Origin: Salvia splendens
Lineage: Eukaryota; Streptophyta; Magnoliopsida; Lamiales; Lamiaceae
Length of the DNA: 64,000 nt
Assembly (NCBI RefSeq): GCF_004379255.2
Contig: NC_056052.1
Coordinates: forward strand, 14,850,589-14,914,588
Direction of reading: 5' to 3'
Below, in pieces: positions 45,762 through 57,320 of the stretch; position 1 is the first letter of the stretch; every line of letters starts with the position of its first letter. The notes beneath the pieces are model-generated. The model searched no databases. It saw nothing but the letters and a program-made list of their open reading frames with translations, and was not told the DNA's origin. The position numbers and the translations under genes were made by a program.

Positions 45762-47084
45762 GTAAGTTCAACTAACATCGTATCTCAACATTCTTTTTTT
45801 TTTCTAACAAATCATAATTATAAACCACAACATGTTGTTTGAACAAAATAGTACCTTTCAGGTGGAAGCGTTGCTACTTCAGTTAGTGGCCGTGTTGGAA
45901 CAATAGAATTAACGTCAGTCTTCATTTGATGACCGTGTTGGAAAAATAGAATTAACGTCGGTTTTGGAGTTTGAAGTGACAAAGGTTTTAGAATTTGTAG
46001 AACAATATGAGAAGAGTATTTAGTGTACATGTGGTGATGGTGGTGGTGGGTAGAACTAACGTTTGTAGTACTCCATATATACATTTTCGTTGTTGATGAT
46101 ATGAAAGTCCAAAATATTTCTATATTTCTATATTCCTTCAAATTCCAAAATATTTTTATATTTCTTACGCGTTGATGTGTTTTTCCATTACTATTAGTAC
46201 TTAATTTCATATGGTAAGTATATTAGACTGTGAATAACATTAATAAATTGTGAATTATTACTCTTGAGTATATTGGCATTTGTTATAATTTTTTGCCTAT
46301 AATCTATTTTTAATATTGGTTACTAATATTTTAAATATTTCATGTAAATATCTAGAAAATACGGAGTATATTTTTATGTTATTTTTACATGAACGTCTTG
46401 CCTAACATAATGACATTTACCATATCCGAGCACCAATTTAAATAAATATGGAAATGATGGGATTGATTTCATTGACTTGGAGGGAGCGAAATCCATGGGA
46501 CAAATTGTGGTATATCGTAGGAAAGGAGGAATAATTCTCTTTGAAATACTAGTCTATATACGTAAGTTACAAAAAATGGAGATTTATGGTAATGGATGCA
46601 AACAAATCGGCCACACAGTCTCCTGCATTAAATGCACAAAATGATAGCCATGTTGAGTTGTTAAAAGTTTTTTTAGCTGTAAATTACCGTTATAATATTA
46701 AACTGCCTTATTGAATTTTAATATTGTATTTATAAATTAAATGAAAATAATATACAAAGGGATTCATGTAAATATAAAATGAAATGTTATTATCTTTGCT
46801 CACCTTAATTTTTTTAAATATATATGTAATTATTAGTTGCATTAGCTCATCTTTGTCGTACTCCAATTTATATACCAATAGAGTTTTGTATTCTTTTAGT
46901 AAACTTTAAATTCTATTAATGTATTGATATGTAAATGTTGACTATTCATAAAAAAAATATAAGTATATTAATTTAGAATGTCATAATATTAATAGCAATA
47001 TGCATGTATTTTTTTGCCAATTCACCGATCAATATATTGGTGGACATTTTTTTTGAAAATTGTTTTGATTTTATATTTTTTATA

Positions 47085-47130
47085 CTCTCCCTGTCCCATA
47101 AAAATAGGTTAATAAATTTTTTATTTTATA
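47085..47130. mobile_element. Stowaway fragment
   Basis: TA then CTCTCCCTGTCCCATAAAAA resembles a Stowaway end. No right end is seen. Confidence 0.4.
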
Positions 47131-47248
47131 TATTTATGATTTTAGATTTCGTAATATCATATTTTTTTTATCATTTCATAAAATTATTTCACAGTATAAA
47201 ATAAGTGTGAAGAAAATAAAATTGGCCGTGCGCACGGGTGATACTAGT

Positions 47249-47694
47249 GGCTATCGTAAAACCCGACTTTTCCTTTCATTTTAGTTTTTTTTATAGGACG
47301 TCGAATTTGAAGCAAAAATGTTTTTCGCCTTTGTTTCATGTTATGTTTCATGGACAATCAAGAGGAATCACAATTTGTGTTTAATAATTGTAAAAACACC
47401 AAATATTAAAAGTTAAAAATTAAAAAAATTAAATAAGACAAAGAGAGATTTAAAGTAATTTTGGCCTACTAAACAAAGGTAATAGTCCAACAGAATAAAA
47501 TGTACAAGTTTTGAACCTAAACAATTAAAACATAAAATAAAATCGTTTGGGCTCCAATCTTTAAAATCTAATTACATAGCCAAAAAATTATAAATATCCT
47601 AATGAGCCCAATTGTCCAAGCGACAGATTTGTGATTTGTGTTCCACGCGATTCTTCATGCTTCCAAATTGAGAATATAATACTTTTATAATATA
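47249..47694. other. AT-rich intergenic stretch, nothing recognised
   Basis: No coding or repeat structure is supported here. Confidence 0.5.
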
Positions 47695-47790
47695 CTTCAT
47701 TCGTCCCATAAAAACAGACTAATTAGAGATGACATAAGTTTTAATGTATGATTGATAAAATAAGAGAAAGAAAAAAATAGTTGAAATAAT
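47695..47790. mobile_element. Stowaway fragment
   Basis: The left end CTTCATTCGTCCCATAAAAA after TA is followed by a Stowaway-like interior (GATAAAATAAGAGAAAG). The right end is missing. Confidence 0.5.
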
Positions 47791-48270
47791 ATAGTGTATA
47801 TGTCTTGTGTGCAGTGTGTATATTTTTTGCAGTACGTGTAGTGTATATGTCTTGTGTGCAGTGCAGTGCAGTGTGTATATAGAATGCGCAGCGTGTGTGT
47901 TTTATGTAATGTTATGTGGATCGTGAAGCAATCAAAAGTATTATCGCATAGATCTAGACATGTTACTGGATTGTAGGGTCCATATTAGAAATAATGTGTA
48001 GGATTATTATTTGTTGAAATTTTCCACATTTAGACTTCGTCTAATTTTAGGAAACGGTTCAAAATGGTAAAACTAATCTGCTTTTTAAGGACGGGAGTAT
48101 CATTTAGCTACTCATAGACAAAGTAGGAAAAATAAATATTCAAAGATCTAGACATGTTATAGCAATTAGATGGTATGAGAGTTAAATATGTAAAATGGAT
48201 CTTGAATTCAAGACTTCTTCAATGATGTATTATAGAGTATATTTATAAACTTGGAGGTTCAATCTCTGAT
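47791..48270. repeat. low-complexity GTGTA/GTGCAGTG stretch and AT-rich DNA
   Basis: At 47795-47890 a segment around GTATATGTCTTGTGTGCAGTG occurs twice, with GCAGT repeats. Further on, ATCTAGACATGTTA recurs at 47950 and 48150. No gene. Confidence 0.5.
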
Positions 48271-48935
48271 TTGGTAACAATTTCAGCTCCAAAAGGTAAG
48301 AAATAGCTCGAATTATGATTCAACACATTCGCCACTTGAACTCAGCGTACTGCTGATTGCTTTAAGAAATCTCGGCATTGGCTTAGCGGACCGTTGACCC
48401 TATCTTGAATGGCCGCGGGGTGAGAGGCTTGGTTCGGGTGTTTTTTTGCAACGGACGTTGGCTTTCAGCGGCCGCTGGTGAGCGAACCGCTGAGATGCCC
48501 CAATGGGTTCAAACTTCAGTTTTGGCCATTTTGTGTTTTTCTTACATTTCTCAACAAACACGTCAAAGTAACAAAATGTACTCCTTCCGTCCCAAAAAAT
48601 ATTAGGACGACACGAGAATTAATACTTAATTGGTAAAGTAAAAGAGATGAGGAGAAATACAGTTAAAATAGTGTTAGTGGATAGTGAGACCTACATTATT
48701 ATTAGTATTTAATGGTGGCCCCTAGTGGTATAAGTTATAAATAAATTGATGTATATGGCTAATAAGTTTGGGAGAACTTTCCATAAAAGGAACTGGGATA
48801 TTTTTATGGGAGGGATAAAAAAGGAAAGTGTCCTTATTTTTGTGGGACGAAGGGAGTATTAAATATGCAATTTAAGAATATAAATCACATACATAACAAT
48901 CGAAATCTAGGCCTTAAAAATATGCATAATCTTAC
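48271..48935 (+). mobile_element. 3' part of a family E LTR, split by a Stowaway
   Basis: AACACGTCAAAGTAACAAAATG, interrupted at 48579, continues AATATGCAATTTAAG after the MITE. The solo LTR has CACGTCAACATACCAAAATG and AATATGCAAATAATGG contiguous at about 33515-33545. The final part (GGCCTTAAAAATATGC) matches the solo LTR end. Confidence 0.6.
48581..48856. mobile_element. Stowaway MITE nested in the family E LTR
   Basis: CTCCTTCCGTCCCAAAAAAT and TTTTTGTGGGACGAAGGGAG are the inverted ends, flanked by TA, 276 bp. Confidence 0.88.
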
Positions 48936-49323
48936 ACACCTTTTGCATAACACAAAACGCATATGAAAAGCTCCACATCAACTACATTATTGAAGCTTTG
49001 TCCTCGCTTCTTTCAGATTGTCAGTTCTCGTTTGGTCAATCGTGCTACTACAAATGAGATGAAGTCATTTCATCTTTGGAAACGACACTCCTGAACCGAG
49101 TTCACTACTAGGGCATATTTCGTCTTGCGGTAAGAGGCCTTCCTCGACTTGACTTGTATTACGATTTTATTTATTTTCTTTGTATTTTCGGTATTGAAGT
49201 ATCGTTTAAGTGCAATTCTTAAATAGTTTTGAGATGTATTAAGTCAAACAAGTTCTATTTTGTACACTCTCCGTCCACCAATACAAGGCCAATTTTCATC
49301 GGCCACGGGTTTTAAAAATTGTA
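48936..49323. other. intergenic stretch with a Stowaway end
   Basis: Mostly unassigned. At 49265-49320 CTCTCCGTCCACCAATACAA and CACGGGTTTTAAAAATT resemble one end of a Stowaway element, directly followed by a complete one. Confidence 0.45.
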
Positions 49324-49527
49324 CTCCCTCCGTCCCATTGAAGATGACTCACTTTCCTTTATAGTTTGTCTCACTTAAGATGACCCATTACTAAAAATGG
49401 AAACACCTTTTATCTCTACTTTATTTCCTCTCTCTTACTTTACTCTTTCTACTGAACACACAAAATAAAGCTACAGAAAATCTCATGCAGCTTAAGGAAG
49501 GGGTCATCTTCCTTGTGACGGAGGGAG
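49324..49527. mobile_element. Stowaway MITE
   Basis: CTCCCTCCGTCCCATTGAAG and CTTCCTTGTGACGGAGGGAG are inverted ends, 204 bp. It is very close in sequence to the copy at 45086, also sharing GATGACTCA and GGGGTCATC. TA on the left, TG on the right. Confidence 0.85.
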
Positions 49528-49575
49528 TGTTAGAAAATGAGTGGAAAATGTTGGTGAAAGGTGGGTCTTACTTTT

Positions 49576-49965
49576 TGATACACTATTTTTTAGCACAACA
49601 ACTACTTGCAAGTATACAAGGCAGAAAAAGTGTAGCTAAAGGTCAGTACCGGGATATCGAACACAGGGAATATAATTGCAACTGACTATCATGTACTAAG
49701 AGTCATATAATATCTAGAGAAACAAGAGTTTTGGTTGTATTAATTAACAAGACGGAAAATAAATAAACAAAACATGTAAATAAGGAAGTTAATCAGGAAA
49801 AGAGAGGAATTCACAATTATGGTTTACACAAAACACAATTATGATGCCCTGGCATAGTTCATACTTTACTAGAACGAGTCACATAAATATTGCCCATGCG
49901 ACACAAAGTAGATCACATACACTAGGGGCGTCAATCCTAGATTTGTAACTCCCAAAAGCACCTAA
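49576..49965 (+). mobile_element. 5' part of a family E LTR
   Basis: It starts TGATACACTATTTTTTAGCA and carries ACTTGCAAGTATACAAGG, CTAAAGGTCAGTACCGG and ATTGCAACTGACTATC, in the same order as the solo LTR at 31833. It is cut at 49965 by the next element. Confidence 0.72.
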
Positions 49966-50828
49966 GACTCCTAACGGCGGCGCGACGCGTTGCGGTGCCT
50001 TGTCTTGTCCCCAGCCCGTCACCATCTCATCCCGCGTCCCGTTCCGCTGTGACTCGGAACGAGACGTCTCGCTATGGCGCGCTCTGGGGCGATGCGTGAC
50101 GCCCACTCGCCGGCCCGCGAGTGGGTTTCGTCACGCTGACGCAATAATTCATTTTTTTTAAAAATGAATATTTTTTTAAAAAAAATTATTTATAAAAATT
50201 GATTTTTATATTTAAAAACAATTTTTACAAATAAATGAATACCAGAAATTCGTAATAGCCCATATATATTTGATGGGCTTGCGAATTTATGAAACCATTC
50301 TTGGTTGTTTCTCTTTTATAGAGACATCCTTGAATGTTTTATGTTCCACTTTCAATATGGGACAAACTCATTCTTGATTGTTTATCTTTTATAGACATCC
50401 TTGAATGTTTTATGTTCCACTTTCGATGTGGGACAAACTTATTCTTGGTTGTTTCTCATTTATAGAGACATCCTTGAATGTTTTATGTTCCACTTTCGAT
50501 GCGGGATTTTAATTTTGTCTTTTCTATTTTTTAAATTATGTTATTTTTATTTTTTTTTCAGATTTTAATTATGTCTTTTTCTATTTTTTTAATTTTAAGT
50601 TGTAATGTTATTTTAATTTTAATGAAGTGTGTTTTTTTAATTGAATTTGTTAGAAAAAAATAAAAAAATGAAATTGAATGAATAGTAATTTAAGGGACGG
50701 TTAAGGGACGGAGGGTTGCAGGTTCCATCCCTTAGTTAAGGGATGGAGTAAAAAAGTACAGTGGGGCCCACAAATAGTATTTTAAGGGACGGTTAATGGA
50801 CAGTATAGTGACAGCGTTGTGAATGGCC
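49966..50828. mobile_element. possible PIF/Harbinger-like MITE, TAA flanks
   Basis: TAA precedes GACTCCTAACGGCGGCG, and TGTGAATGGCC precedes TAA at the other side. The ends are only weakly complementary (AACGGCGGCG and CAGCGTTGTG). The interior includes a GC-rich left part, an AT-rich palindromic part (50150-50220), a triple repeat and GGGACGG words. The assignment rests on the TAA flanks and general style. Confidence 0.35.
50297..50507. repeat. three tandem copies of a 71-73 bp unit
   Basis: Units begin at 50297, 50370 and 50441, each with ATTCTTG(A/G)TTGTTT, ACATCCTTGAATGTTTTATG and TTCCACTTTC(A/G)AT. The third copy ends near 50507. Confidence 0.9.
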
Positions 50829-50838
50829 TAATATTCTC

Positions 50839-52085
50839 TGTCACGCCCGCATTTTCTAAGGATAAAAAATACGGTTGATCGCGACTAGGGGGATTAAAGA
50901 AGCGGGGAAGAAAGGGGGAAACAACACAACTCGACCATAGCTCGAAACAAATGGGAATAGCTCGAATAAAATCAGAGTATCTCAACAATCAACAACTCAA
51001 AAACGAATATTATCTCAGCGATACAAGAACTCAAAAGAATGACAACTACTCAGCGGAAGAATTTGAGAGAAGGAATATACCACGTGTGAAGACATGACAC
51101 ATTCTAAACATCTTCAACGGTCTTGCTCAACTCCCACCGCACCCGTCACACTCAACCTGCACATTTTTAAAAAGAAATGCAGGGCTGAGTACTTGATGCA
51201 CTCAGTGGACTCATGCCTAAAGCATTTTGTAAAAAGTATTTATCATGCCACCATTGAGTGACCTCGGGGTTTTAACTTTAGAAATTCCCGAGACACTAAA
51301 ATAATTTCCATCGTAAAATTCGACTGATCAGTCATTTTCCCATTGCTATCAACCATATCTGATCCATTGATGACAAGGAATGTGGCCACATTCCAAGTCA
51401 CTACACCGGCCGACCCAAAAGACGGCTCACGATCCCCATTAGTGTACACTAGCCTGAGTAGGGACTCACTCCCTAGTCAGACCCGAATTCGATTATCCAT
51501 AGATGACGAAAGCCACATCAGATAGGTTCTATAGAATAAAACAAAACACGGCATGACAAATATTCATATCATTTTCACATAAAAATATACTTAGGGCATG
51601 ACCCTTATTTAAAAAGAAAGCCCACAGTAAAACTTTAGTTCGAAAGCCCACCTCAAACGCTTAACTCCTCAAACACTTTCTTGTTCCAACCGCAACAACA
51701 TGCACAAGTTCACCCTTTTCGAAATAGCATGATATGCAAAATTAGACTTTGCAAAAAAAATAAATTTAACAATGTATGCATCCTAGGTGTGTGCTCAAAA
51801 CATCCTCTATCGCTTCGTCACAATAATATAAAGTCCTCGTATTTTCCCAATTTAATTCATCGCCAAGAAAACTTCATATAATCAACCAGATTCATCAATT
51901 AGACGGAACAATCCCAAACATTACTATTACTTTCGATCAGCACTAAGCAAAGAGTCTGACAAGAGTTTCTATCAAAACAACACCTTACGTCTGTACACCC
52001 AATCCAACACAGAACTGAATGAAGAATAACAATTTAAAAGAATTAAACATAACTACTCCCAGCCACCACGTGTATATACTCCTTT
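50839..52085 (-). mobile_element. truncated chromovirus LTR
   Basis: The plus strand starts TGTCACGCCCGCATTTTC, equivalent to the LTR edge at 7910. It contains CTCAACCTGCACATTTTT, GGGCTGAGTACTTGATGC, ACCGGCCGACCCAAAAG and AGCCCACCTCAAACGC, as in the minus-strand LTRs at 4835 and 7910. About 1.2 kb of the expected 2.3-3 kb remains. The rest is lost toward 52085. Confidence 0.82.
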
Positions 52086-52130
52086 CACAATACAAATAAA
52101 TATATATACAGTCATATATATATATATATC

Positions 52131-52160
<30 letters not shown>
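52086..52160. repeat. TA and GA microsatellites
   Basis: Runs of TA at 52119-52157, interrupted by TCA, pass into GAGAGAGAGA. Confidence 0.9.
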
Positions 52161-52167
<7 letters not shown>

Positions 52168-52450
52168 TGATCAAAACAAGTATGTGTTTAAATCCAAAAA
52201 TGCAGTCCAAATCTTAGCCCTAGGATTAAATGATCTAATGGTCAATAATTAACAAAAAACACGGAGGGTCATAATTAAGCAGTTTTAAGTCATATTATAA
52301 GATCTGTGTTTAATGTCATGTTAAGATCATTTTAGGTCATACTTTGTTATAATGACCTAAAAATAAACTAACAATGACCTAAAAATGTATTACGCATGAT
52401 ATTGTTCTGCGTTTCTGTATTTAAATCTAGTTTTGCATAGATTAAACCCC
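52161..52450. mobile_element. small element rich in the word TGACCTAA (unclassified)
   Basis: About 290 bp lies between two TA microsatellites. AGGTCAT or its complement ATGACCTA recurs at 52335-52395. Near the left tip TGTGTTTAAATCC and near the right tip GTATTTAAATC are roughly complementary. Flanking TA repeats and internal words resemble the elements at 14557 and 16089. Confidence 0.35.
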
Positions 52451-52483
<33 letters not shown>

Positions 52484-52570
52484 GAGTAGTGATCTATGGC
52501 AAACAACCCTTAACCAAATAACTAGAGAACAAATAATAGCCACAAGATCAAAAAAATCAAGGGCTAATAT
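52484..52570 (+). repeat. left terminal inverted repeat of the MULE
   Basis: GAGTAGTGATCTATGGC ... AACTAGAGAACAAAT ... AGCCACA at 52484-52545 matches the right terminus in inverse orientation. It is followed by AT-rich DNA and then the first exon of the Ulp1-like gene, so it may contain that gene's promoter. Confidence 0.82.
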
Positions 52571-53043
52571 TAATTTTCGAATTTAATGAGATTTTAGCTC
52601 CCTCAATCACAAATTTACTCCATAATAACAAGTCAGGGGTATTATTGTCATTGAACATCGAATTAAATCCAAAATCATGTTACGTGCGTAAATTGAATTG
52701 ATTTGAAAACCGCGTCTCGTCATCTTTCACACAGCGTTTCGTCTCTCTTCTCCTCTCTATTTAGCATCGTAAAATCGCCGATTAAACCGCATTCGTTGTC
52801 GCCATCGCCGATTAAACCGCATTCAAGTCGTCAACATCATCTACTTTGTCTAACAAATGGATACAACTCTAAAGGATTTTTCGAAAAGTAAAATTCCTAC
52901 TGATTAACAATCATTTCTAGGTTTTATTTTACATCTGATTTCGATTTGTATTTTTTGTAGCTTTTCAACGAGCGAAGAAAAATACAACCGGAAGTTCCGG
53001 TTCTATTCACTCAGGTTCGAACCGTGAGTCATTCCTACTATTT

Positions 53044-53230
53044 ATTGTGATTATGAAAACCGTAGTTTCTGTGTATTGTGATTATGAAAACCGTAGTTTC
53101 TGTGTTTAGATTTATAGTTGTTTCACTGATGTTAGGTGATTATGAAAACCGTAGTTTCTGTGGTTATATTTAAAGTTGTTTCACTGATGTTAAGTGATTA
53201 TGAAAATCGTATGGCCACTGTATTATGTTT
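53044..53230 (+). repeat. leader module repeated around the satellite arrays (copy in intron 2)
   Basis: GATTATGAAAACCGTAGTTT occurs three times here, with TAGATTTATAGTTGTTTCAC and TTATGTTTACATGGTTAG. Another copy is at 58043-58160 (intron 9) and an inverted copy at 63236-63340, each beside a satellite array. Confidence 0.88.
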
Positions 53231-53261
53231 ACATGGTTAGATTTATAGTTATTTTGCAAAT

Positions 53262-54612
53262 AAGAGTGAAGTGAAATCATAATAAGAGTGATGTGTTTTG
53301 TGAACAAGAGTGAAATGTTTCCTGAACAAGAGTGATGTGTTTTGTGAAAAAGAGTGAAGTGTTTTCTGAATAAGGTGATGTGTTTTGTGAACAAGAGTGA
53401 AGTGTTTTCTGAACAAGAGTGAAGTGTTTTGTGAACAAGAGTGAAGTAAAATCAGAATAAGAGTGATATGTTTTGTGAACAAGAGTGAAGTAAAATCAGA
53501 ATAAGAGTGATGTGTTTTGTGAACAAGAGTGAAGTGTTTTCTGAACAAGAGTGAAGTAAAATCAGAATAAGAGTGATGTGTTTTGTGAACAAGAGTGAAG
53601 TAAAATCAGAATAAGAGTGATGTGTTTTGTGAACAAGAGTGAAGTGTTTTCTGAACAAGAGTGAAGTGTTTTCTGAACAAGAGTGAAGTAAAATCAGAAT
53701 AAGAGTGATGTGTTTTGTGAACAAGAGTGAAGTGTTTTCTGAACAAGAGTGAAGTGTTTTGTGAACAAGAGTGGAGTAAAATCAGAATAAGAGTGATGTG
53801 TTTTGTGAACAAGAGTGAAGTAAAATCAGAATAAGAGTGATGTGTTTTGTGAACAAGAGTGAAGTGTTTTCTGAACAAGAGTGAAGTAAAATCAGAATAA
53901 GAGTGATGTGTTTTGTGAACAAGAGTGAAGTAAAATCAGAATAAGAGTGATGTGTTTTGTGAACAAGAGTGAAGTGTTTTCTGAACAAGAGTGAAGTGTT
54001 TTCTGAACAAGAGTGAAGTAAAATCACAATAAGAGTGATGTGTTTTGTGAACAAGAGTGAAGTAAAATCAGAATAAGAGTGATGTGTTTTGTGAACAAGA
54101 GTGAAGTGTTTTGCGAACAAGAGTGAAGTAAAATCAGAATAAGAGTGATGTGTTTTGTGAACAATAGTGAAGTGTTTTCTGAACAAGAGTGAAGTGTTTT
54201 CTGAACAAGAGTGAAGTAAAATCAGAATAAGAGTGTTGTGTTTTGTGAACAAGAGTGAAGTAAAATCAGAATAAGAGTGATGTGTTTTGTGAACAAGAGT
54301 GAAGTGTTTTCTGAACAAGAGTGAAGTAAAATCAGAATAAGAGTGATGTGTTTTGTGAACAAGAGTGAAGTAAAATCAGAATAAGAGTGATGTGTTTTGT
54401 GAACAAGAGTGAAGTAAAATCAGAATAAGAGTGATGTGTTTTGTGAACAAGAGTGAAGTAAAATCAGAATAAGAATGATGTGTTTTGTGAACAAGAGTGA
54501 AGTAAAATCAGAATAAGAGTGATGTGTTTTGTGAACAATAGTGAAGTAAAATCAGAATAAGAGTGATGTGTTTTGTGAACAAGAGTGATGTGTTTTTTGA
54601 ACAAGAGTGATG
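53262..54612 (+). repeat. 22-bp minisatellite array, about 60 units, intron 2 of the Ulp1-like gene
   Basis: Three unit types, all 22 bp, alternate: AAGAGTGATGTGTTTTGTGA+AC, AAGAGTGAAGTGTTTTCTGA+AC and AAGAGTGAAGTAAAATCAGA+AT. Units differ by few bases. On the opposite strand no stop occurs, so long meaningless frames (up to 178 codons) with a 22-residue period arise. Confidence 0.95.
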
Positions 54613-55589
54613 TGTCTTTGATTTTTTGCTATATTGATTTTTTTTCTCATATCCATGAAGCTGCTGCAGCCGAAAAAAGGTCTAAGATTCGTGAGGATAG
54701 ACCGCAACAAATTGCTGCACCTACAACTGAAATAAGGACAAAAAATCAACAAGACCTTCGAACAACAACTTCTTCCGAAATAAGGTCCAAAAAGAAACAT
54801 GATATGCAGAAACCAGAGAGTGAGTTATTTAATTATTTATGTATTGGGCATAGTCATTAATGTATAATTTTGAGCTATATTAAGTGTGTATTCATGAATT
54901 TGATCACTTTTCTTGTATGTCTTCCAGCCTCAAAGCGTGGGAGGTCACAATGCATCGATGAACCAGAAATGCCTGCCAGAAAGAAACAGGCTAAAGCAAA
55001 GAGTGTTAAATCTATTACATGTAAAATCAGAAGACCTTAATTGGTAGTAAAGGTAGGGGTGAAAGTTCTGGTTGATGCCATTGAGAAAATGAACTCCAAA
55101 CAAAAAGCTGCTCTGGAAGAGATGGGTTTCGGACAGCTTGTGCATTTGAAGACACAATGTATTCCTGCTGACATGGCATTTTCACTACTTGAAAATTTTA
55201 ATCATGACAACTGCTCCAGAATAAAACTTGTTGATGATCAACCATTACACATCACTGAGGAGGTGATGATCAACCCCAGCTGATTTGCAAGAGCAGCTTG
55301 ATAGTGATCTAGAAGGTGGTGAGTGGTTTAAGAAAATATTTCTTATTCTGTTGGACAATGTTCTGATCTCACCAAATGCCAACGGAAAATGTCTTGGTCG
55401 TATCTTGGACGATATTGGCAACATTTCAAATGTGAGGCAGTACAATTGGTGCAGCTACGTGTTGGATACGCTAATCACAGCACATGATAGCTGGAAACTC
55501 AAGAACAAATCCACCCCATTCACTGGACCAATCACTTTCCTCTTGGTGAGTTTTCTATTTTAACCACTCCTTTATAGTGGAGTAAAAAC

Positions 55590-55945
55590 ATGCTTAGAGT
55601 GAAGTAAAATCATATTTAGAGTGATGTTTTTCACGGTTAAGTAGTAAATGCATGGTTAGGGTGATGAGTTTTTTATACATGAGTGCAATCAGAATAAGAG
55701 TGATGTGTTTTGCGAGTGAAGTAAAATGTGAATAAGAGTGAAGTGTTTTGTGAATAAAAGTGAAGTAAAATCAGAAGAAGAGTGAAGTGTTTTTTGAACA
55801 AGAGTGATATGTTTTGTGAACAAGAGTGAAGTAAAATGAGAACAAGAGTGAAGTGTTTTGTGAACAAGAGTGAAGTAAAATGAGAATAAGAGTGAAGTGT
55901 TTTGTAAACAAGAGTGAAGTAAAATCAGAATAAGAGTGAAGTCCT
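55590..55945 (+). repeat. 22-bp minisatellite array, intron 4
   Basis: The same unit family, more degenerate, fills most of the intron between 55546 and 55979, in the same orientation as the array in intron 2. Confidence 0.92.
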
Positions 55946-56924
55946 TGTAATGCATTTTATTATTGATCTGTTTTTGCAGGCATGCTATGTAGATAGGGTT
56001 GTCTACAGAACAAGACTGGTGGTTAGAAGATTCCCAACTGTCCGTAACTGGACAGAATCCATTCTTAAGGAGAGAGGACAGATGGAATTTGATAATGGAG
56101 GCACCATTGGAAGAGGAAGCATAGAAAGTATCATTGATCCTGTCTCCATTGAATCTTTATATGCCAACAAGGATTCAATAACTGTCACTACCTCTGTCCC
56201 TTCAACTGATGAAGCAACTTTACATGTTGAAGCCAACTGATGAAGCCCCCCCTTCAAGTGATCAAGTTCCTTCGTCTGATGAAATTAAAAGTTCAATTAG
56301 GGAGGCTGCAGATGCAATTAGTAAAATGATGAGGTATATAAAGGTTGCTCCAGCAAATACCAATGACATCAATTGCTTCAGAGTTGCAGCTATAAATGCA
56401 CTAAAGATGGTTGGTGTGGAGGTTGATCAAGGGGACCAAGCTGTGTCTAAGCCAATTGAAAACATGACACAAGCTATGGAAGAGGATCAAGAAGATGATC
56501 CAGAATGGATTCAGCTTATGGAAAAACTGATGGAAATCCATGATGAAAAATGCAAATTAGTGAATCAAGGCACAACAATTTTGCCTGATATTAACTTGGG
56601 AAAGAAACCAGTAAGTTCAAGATTTGGAACAGAAACCATGGATATTTTAAACAATTTGATTGTGGTATGTTGTATTTTAACACTTGACATTTGATTCAGA
56701 GTCAACTAAAAACAATTTGTATTATGTTCTGTACTAATGCATAATATTTATTTACTTTTTTGACTTTTTATTCTTATGTTATATAGCATTTCACTATTTG
56801 CAGGAGACAAATGAATTTTATGAAGATGTAGCTAAAGCAACATCACAAAATACACAGATGAAGGTATAAAAATGTGCTTCGAGTGATGTGTTCCATTGTT
56901 AGGTGAGGTTTCTGTGTTGCATGT

Positions 56925-57320
56925 GTATAGTGATGTGTTTGTTAACAAGAGTGAAGTGAATTCAGAATAAGAGTGATGTGTTTTGTGAACAAGAGTGAAG
57001 TGTTTTCTGAAAAGAGTGATGTGTTTTGTGAACAAGAGTGAAGTGTTTTCTGAATAAGAGTGATGTGATTTGTTAACAAGAGTGAAGTGAAATCAGAATA
57101 AGATTGATTTGTTTTGTGAACAAGAGTGAAGTAAAATCGAAGTAAGAATGATGTGTGTTATGAACAAGAGTGAAGTGTTTTCTGAACAAGAGTGATGTGT
57201 TTTGTGAACAAGAGTGAAGTGTTTTGTGAACAAGAGTGAAGTGTTTTCTGAATAAGAGTGATGTGTTTTGTAAACAAGTGTGAAGTAAAAATCGTCGTAA
57301 TAGTGATGTGTTTTCATTTC
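56925..57320 (+). repeat. 22-bp minisatellite array, intron 6
   Basis: About 18 units of the same family in the intron 56864-57335, plus orientation. Confidence 0.92.

Larger units (their letters stand above)
44803..47247 (+). mobile_element. non-autonomous Helitron, about 2.45 kb
   Basis: The left end is TCTATATAAAATGTGAG after a flanking A. The right end has a perfect 12-base palindrome CCGTGCGCACGG (47226-47237), then ten bases ending CTAG (47247), followed by T. Helitrons start with TC, end with a hairpin about 10 bases before CTRR, and insert between A and T without duplication. All of these conditions are met. No Rep/helicase is encoded. It holds a nested Stowaway (45086-45288) and an exon-like segment at 45704-45761. 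Confidence 0.72.

Noticed and set aside
45818..46210. 130-codon minus-strand frame with a His run
   Set aside because: Low-complexity reading inside the Helitron. The His run comes from a GTG repeat, and no homology is recognised.
53262..54612. Regularly spaced short repeats resembling a CRISPR array
   Set aside because: Units are contiguous with no unique spacers, in a spliced plant transposon. It is a minisatellite.
53170..54800. Long minus-strand open frames (up to 178 codons) with a 22-residue period
   Set aside because: They are by-products of a 22-bp repeat unit with no stop in that direction. They lie antisense within an intron and contain only satellite sequence.
55021..55060. Possible short intron explaining the TAA in the Ulp1-like gene
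   Set aside because: Any GT..AG pair here would be about 25-40 bases, too short for a plant intron, and the frame is the same on both sides. A nonsense mutation is simpler.
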